A stretch of 8,525 nucleotides of DNA from CBDULQ01 sp965368115 (GTDB lineage Bacteria > Pseudomonadota > Gammaproteobacteria > SZUA-229). The notes under the pieces were generated by a model that worked only from the letters and a program-made list of their open reading frames with translations, was not told the origin of the DNA and ran no database searches. Each line of letters begins with the position of its first letter. Within the stretch, counting starts at the first letter, position 1. This document shows positions 6,742 through 8,525 of this stretch, piece by piece. The stretch is from the NCBI GenBank assembly GCA_965368115.1, contig CBDULQ010000165.1, positions 1 to 8,525 on the forward strand. Direction: 5' to 3'. The position numbers were made by a program, and so were the translations under genes.

Positions 6742-7573
6742 AGATCGAGATCGGCGCCTTGATGTGAGGGTGGCATTGATAGTCCAACAACTCGAAATCT
6801 TCGAACTTGAAATCAAAAATGGACTTTACGTCGGGGTTGATACGTATCGTGGGTAGTGCATAAGGTTCACGACTTAGCTGTAGATCGGTCTGTTCCAGGT
6901 GATTGTTGTAAAGATGCGCATCACCCAGGGTATGAACGAAATCCCCGGCCTGCAGGTCACAGACTTGCGCAATCATCATGGTCAGCAACGCATAAGACGC
7001 GATATTGAATGGCACACCCAGAAAAATATCCGCACTCCGTTGATAAAGCTGGCATGACAATTTGCCATCCGCGACATAAAACTGAAAAAAGGCATGACAG
7101 GGTGCAAGCGCCATACGACCCTGGGCTACGTTATCCTGCGGGCTGATACTCTCATCAGGCAGGTCAGCAGCGTTCCAGGCACTGACGATGATACGTCGGC
7201 TATTAGGTTTGTTTTTGATAAGCTCGATGATTTCTGCAATCTGGTCGATATGACGCCCATCCGGTGCAGGCCAGTTTCTCCACTGGTAGCCATAGACCGG
7301 CCCCAGATCACCCGCTTCCGTGGCCCATTCGTTCCAGATCGATACACCGTTCTCAGTCAGGTAACGCGTATTAGTTTCGCCTTTCAGAAACCATAACAAT
7401 TCATGGATAATGGATTTAAGGTGGCATTTTTTCGTTGTCACCAACGGGAAACCGGCGGACAGGTCAAAACGCATCTGGTAACCGAACACGGATAATGTAC
7501 CGGTCCCGGTGCGATCACCTTTCTGTACACCGTTTTCCTTAACATGCCTCATGAGATCGAGATACTGTTTCAT
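6740..7573 (-). CDS. thyA: Thymidylate synthase
   Basis: ThyA methylates dUMP to dTMP using 5,10-methylenetetrahydrofolate as both carbon donor and reductant, releasing dihydrofolate. The protein is 277 residues, 13 longer than E. coli ThyA. The extra residues form an insert at about 140-152 (DESISPQDNVAQG) before the catalytic loop, a variant I recall from Pseudomonas-type enzymes. Visible motifs are the phosphate-binding RTGTGTLSVFG (21-31), KKCHLKSIIHELLWFLKG (48-65), the catalytic ALAPCHAFFQF (155-165) with Cys159, QRSADIFLGVPFNIASY (178-194) with Asp182 and Asn190 matching E. coli Asp169 and Asn177, and the C-terminal HPHIKAPISI. The ATG follows the lgt stop by 2 bases (TAGTCATG), with GGAAGG/CAGG just upstream inside lgt. 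Translation is therefore probably coupled to lgt. The next gene, folA, regenerates its folate. Confidence 0.98.
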   Translation of the reverse strand: MKQYLDLMRHVKENGVQKGDRTGTGTLSVFGYQMRFDLSAGFPLVTTKKCHLKSIIHELLWFLKGETNTRYLTENGVSIWNEWATEAGDLGPVYGYQWRNWPAPDGRHIDQIAEIIELIKNKPNSRRIIVSAWNAADLPDESISPQDNVAQGRMALAPCHAFFQFYVADGKLSCQLYQRSADIFLGVPFNIASYALLTMMIAQVCDLQAGDFVHTLGDAHLYNNHLEQTDLQLSREPYALPTIRINPDVKSIFDFKFEDFELLDYQCHPHIKAPISI

Positions 7574-7575
7574 GA

Positions 7576-8361
7576 CTAACCTGCCTTCCGCTTCCGGGCC
7601 AGATATAAAAGATACAAACCAAACAACACCATTGGTACCGACAATTCCTGCCCCCGGGTCATCCAGCCAAACGCTACGAAGCCAAGCTGTTCGTCCGGCA
7701 TACGAAAAAATTCTGTAATGAAACGGAAACTCCCATAACCAATCAGAAAAACCGCACTGACTACCATGCGAGCCGGATTGCGAGAGGAAATGTACCAGAG
7801 AATGATAAACAGCAACAAACCTTCAGTCGCCGCCTGATACAAAGAGGAGGGATGCCGCGCCAGTCCGTCACCATAGTTCAATAACCAGGGCAGATCCGCA
7901 TCGGATACACGCCCGGGCAGTTCCTTGTTTATAAAATTGCCAATACGACCCGCACCCAGACCAATAGGCACCATGGGCGCAATGAAATCACTCACCTGGA
8001 AAAATGTTTTTCCGGTTTTGCGTGCAAACAGAAACAGCGCCAGAAACACACCCAGCATACCGCCGTGAAAAGACATACCCCCTTCCCAGATGCGGAACAG
8101 AATGATCGGGTTGTCGAGAAATGCGGAAAAATTATAGAACAGGATGTAGCCGATGCGTCCACCGAGCACCACGCCCAGTGCACCGTAAAAAATCAGGTCG
8201 GCCACTTGATCACGATTCCAGCCGGAGTCCGCTTGTTGTGCACGTTTCACACCCAGCCACCAGGCACCGGCAAAACCAATCAGGTACATTAAACCGTACC
8301 AGTGAATTTTTACTGCACCTAGATCGATGGCAACGGGATCAATATCGGGATAATTCAGCAT
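7576..8361 (-). CDS. lgt: Phosphatidylglycerol--prolipoprotein diacylglyceryl transferase
   Basis: Lgt transfers the diacylglyceryl group of phosphatidylglycerol to the lipobox cysteine of prolipoproteins, the first step of lipoprotein maturation, in the inner membrane. The protein has 261 residues with about seven hydrophobic segments (roughly 18-38, 56-76, 92-112, 124-141, 178-195, 198-215, 240-257). Motifs are HWYGLMYLIGF (20-30), GGRIGYILFYN (67-77), WEGGMSFHGG (92-101) with His99 matching E. coli His103, the Lgt signature GLGAGRIGNFIN (134-145) with Arg139 matching Arg143, HPSSLYQA (170-177) and YGSFRFITEFFR (209-220). The frame stays open for 27 more codons upstream (to 8442). The start at 8361 is chosen because MLNYPDIDPVAIDLG is the family N-terminus and the extension does not resemble Lgt. 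No Shine-Dalgarno sequence precedes this ATG. It is the first gene of an lgt-thyA-folA operon. Confidence 0.96.
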   Translation of the reverse strand: MLNYPDIDPVAIDLGAVKIHWYGLMYLIGFAGAWWLGVKRAQQADSGWNRDQVADLIFYGALGVVLGGRIGYILFYNFSAFLDNPIILFRIWEGGMSFHGGMLGVFLALFLFARKTGKTFFQVSDFIAPMVPIGLGAGRIGNFINKELPGRVSDADLPWLLNYGDGLARHPSSLYQAATEGLLLFIILWYISSRNPARMVVSAVFLIGYGSFRFITEFFRMPDEQLGFVAFGWMTRGQELSVPMVLFGLYLLYLARKRKAG

Positions 8362-8367
8362 CTGCGC

Positions 8368-8376
8368 ATGGTAGCA
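8368..8376 (-). promoter_or_regulatory. Possible extended -10 element before lgt
   Basis: The minus strand reads TGCTACCAT, a TGn extension plus a hexamer matching TATAAT at 4 of 6 positions, ending 6 bases before the lgt ATG. No good -35 lies at 16-18 bp. If used, transcription would begin near the A of the start codon, giving a leaderless message, which would fit the missing Shine-Dalgarno sequence. Short motifs like this arise by chance, so this is tentative. Confidence 0.2.
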
Positions 8377-8469
8377 GAAAACAGTCGCCCAATTGAGCGC
8401 CAATATCGGGAAAATCGAAGTCGAACCGCATGGCGAAAACAATCGCAGTCTTCGACGAATTTAAGGCAT

Positions 8470-8505
8470 AAAAAAAGCCCCGTATCCTTTCAGATACAGG
8501 GCTTT
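8470..8505 (-). terminator. Intrinsic terminator of a minus-strand gene beyond the right edge
   Basis: On the minus strand a 13-bp stem (AAAGCCCTGTATC pairing with GATACGGGGCTTT, including one G-U pair) closes a 6-base loop (TGAAAG) and runs directly into seven T residues at 8476-8470. Read on the plus strand, the G-U becomes a C-A mismatch and no T tract follows, so the terminator works for minus-strand transcription. Its gene must end at or beyond the right edge. It isolates the lgt operon from upstream transcription, so lgt needs its own promoter between about 8362 and 8469. Confidence 0.85.
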
Positions 8506-8525
8506 GGGGTGTTTAAAGCCTGGCA

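Noticed and set aside
6732..6776. 15-residue N-terminal extension of dihydrofolate reductase from an upstream ATG at 6776
   Set aside because: It overlaps the thyA 3' end and has no family similarity, and the ATG at 6731 has a well-placed AGGA and the standard DHFR N-terminus.
8362..8442. 27-residue N-terminal extension of Lgt from an ATG at 8442
   Set aside because: Lgt proteins begin close to the MLNYPDIDPV segment, and the extension has no family similarity.
8412..8459. Inverted repeat TCGAAG/CTTCGA with a smaller inner GCGA/TCGC pair upstream of lgt
   Set aside because: The stem is short with a long loop and no T tract. It does not meet the standard for an operator or structured RNA without comparative support.
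8430..8471. Tiny plus-strand frame (13 codons, MAKTIAVFDEFKA) just before the terminator hairpin, resembling a leader peptide with attenuator
   Set aside because: There is no proper ribosome binding site. The hairpin's T tract is on the minus-strand side, and no plus-strand gene follows inside the window, so it is most likely chance.

Overview
The window looks like part of a gammaproteobacterial chromosome with moderate GC content. The evidence is gene content and order. An rsmA(ksgA)-apaG-apaH cluster runs on the + strand into a convergent thyA/folA pair on the - strand, and E. coli also has apaH and folA tail to tail. The protein sequences are closest to gammaproteobacterial versions. For example, thymidylate synthase carries the 13-residue insert before the catalytic Cys that I recall from Pseudomonas-like enzymes. 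The species cannot be named. All coding sequences are intact except the first, which is cut by the window edge. No tRNA, rRNA, insertion sequence, CRISPR array or prophage is visible, and no gene-free stretch exceeds 300 bases.

Region 1 (1-3394, + strand) is a two-component signalling pair. The 3' end of a response regulator with an RNA-binding ANTAR output domain is followed 53 bp later by a 994-residue cytoplasmic sensor kinase. The kinase has six PAS domains in series and a HisKA_2-type histidine motif. HisKA_2 kinases paired with ANTAR regulators are a known combination (EutW/EutV, PdtaS/PdtaR) that acts on RNA, typically by transcription antitermination. The signal and the RNA targets cannot be read from this window.

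Region 2 (3483-6261, + strand) is a housekeeping cluster. It encodes RsmA (16S rRNA dimethyladenosine methyltransferase), ApaG, an unassigned class I SAM-dependent methyltransferase, and ApaH (symmetrical Ap4A hydrolase). The methyltransferase is inserted between apaG and apaH, and its stop codon overlaps the apaH start by one base (TAATG). Genes often found upstream of ksgA (surA, pdxA) are absent, and the signalling pair sits there instead.

Region 3 (6246-8361, - strand) is a tight lgt-thyA-folA operon: prolipoprotein diacylglyceryl transferase, thymidylate synthase and dihydrofolate reductase. ThyA produces dihydrofolate and FolA reduces it back to tetrahydrofolate, so their pairing is metabolically logical. 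The 3' ends of apaH and folA overlap by 16 bp with no clear terminator between them.

Region 4 (8362-8525) holds the short region upstream of lgt and a strong intrinsic terminator. The terminator is oriented to stop - strand transcription arriving from a gene beyond the right edge.

Most of the window is well-known housekeeping DNA. The points most worth a second look are the ANTAR/multi-PAS pair with its eroded ATP-binding motif, and the unassigned methyltransferase translationally coupled to apaH. I do not see a clearly new system.
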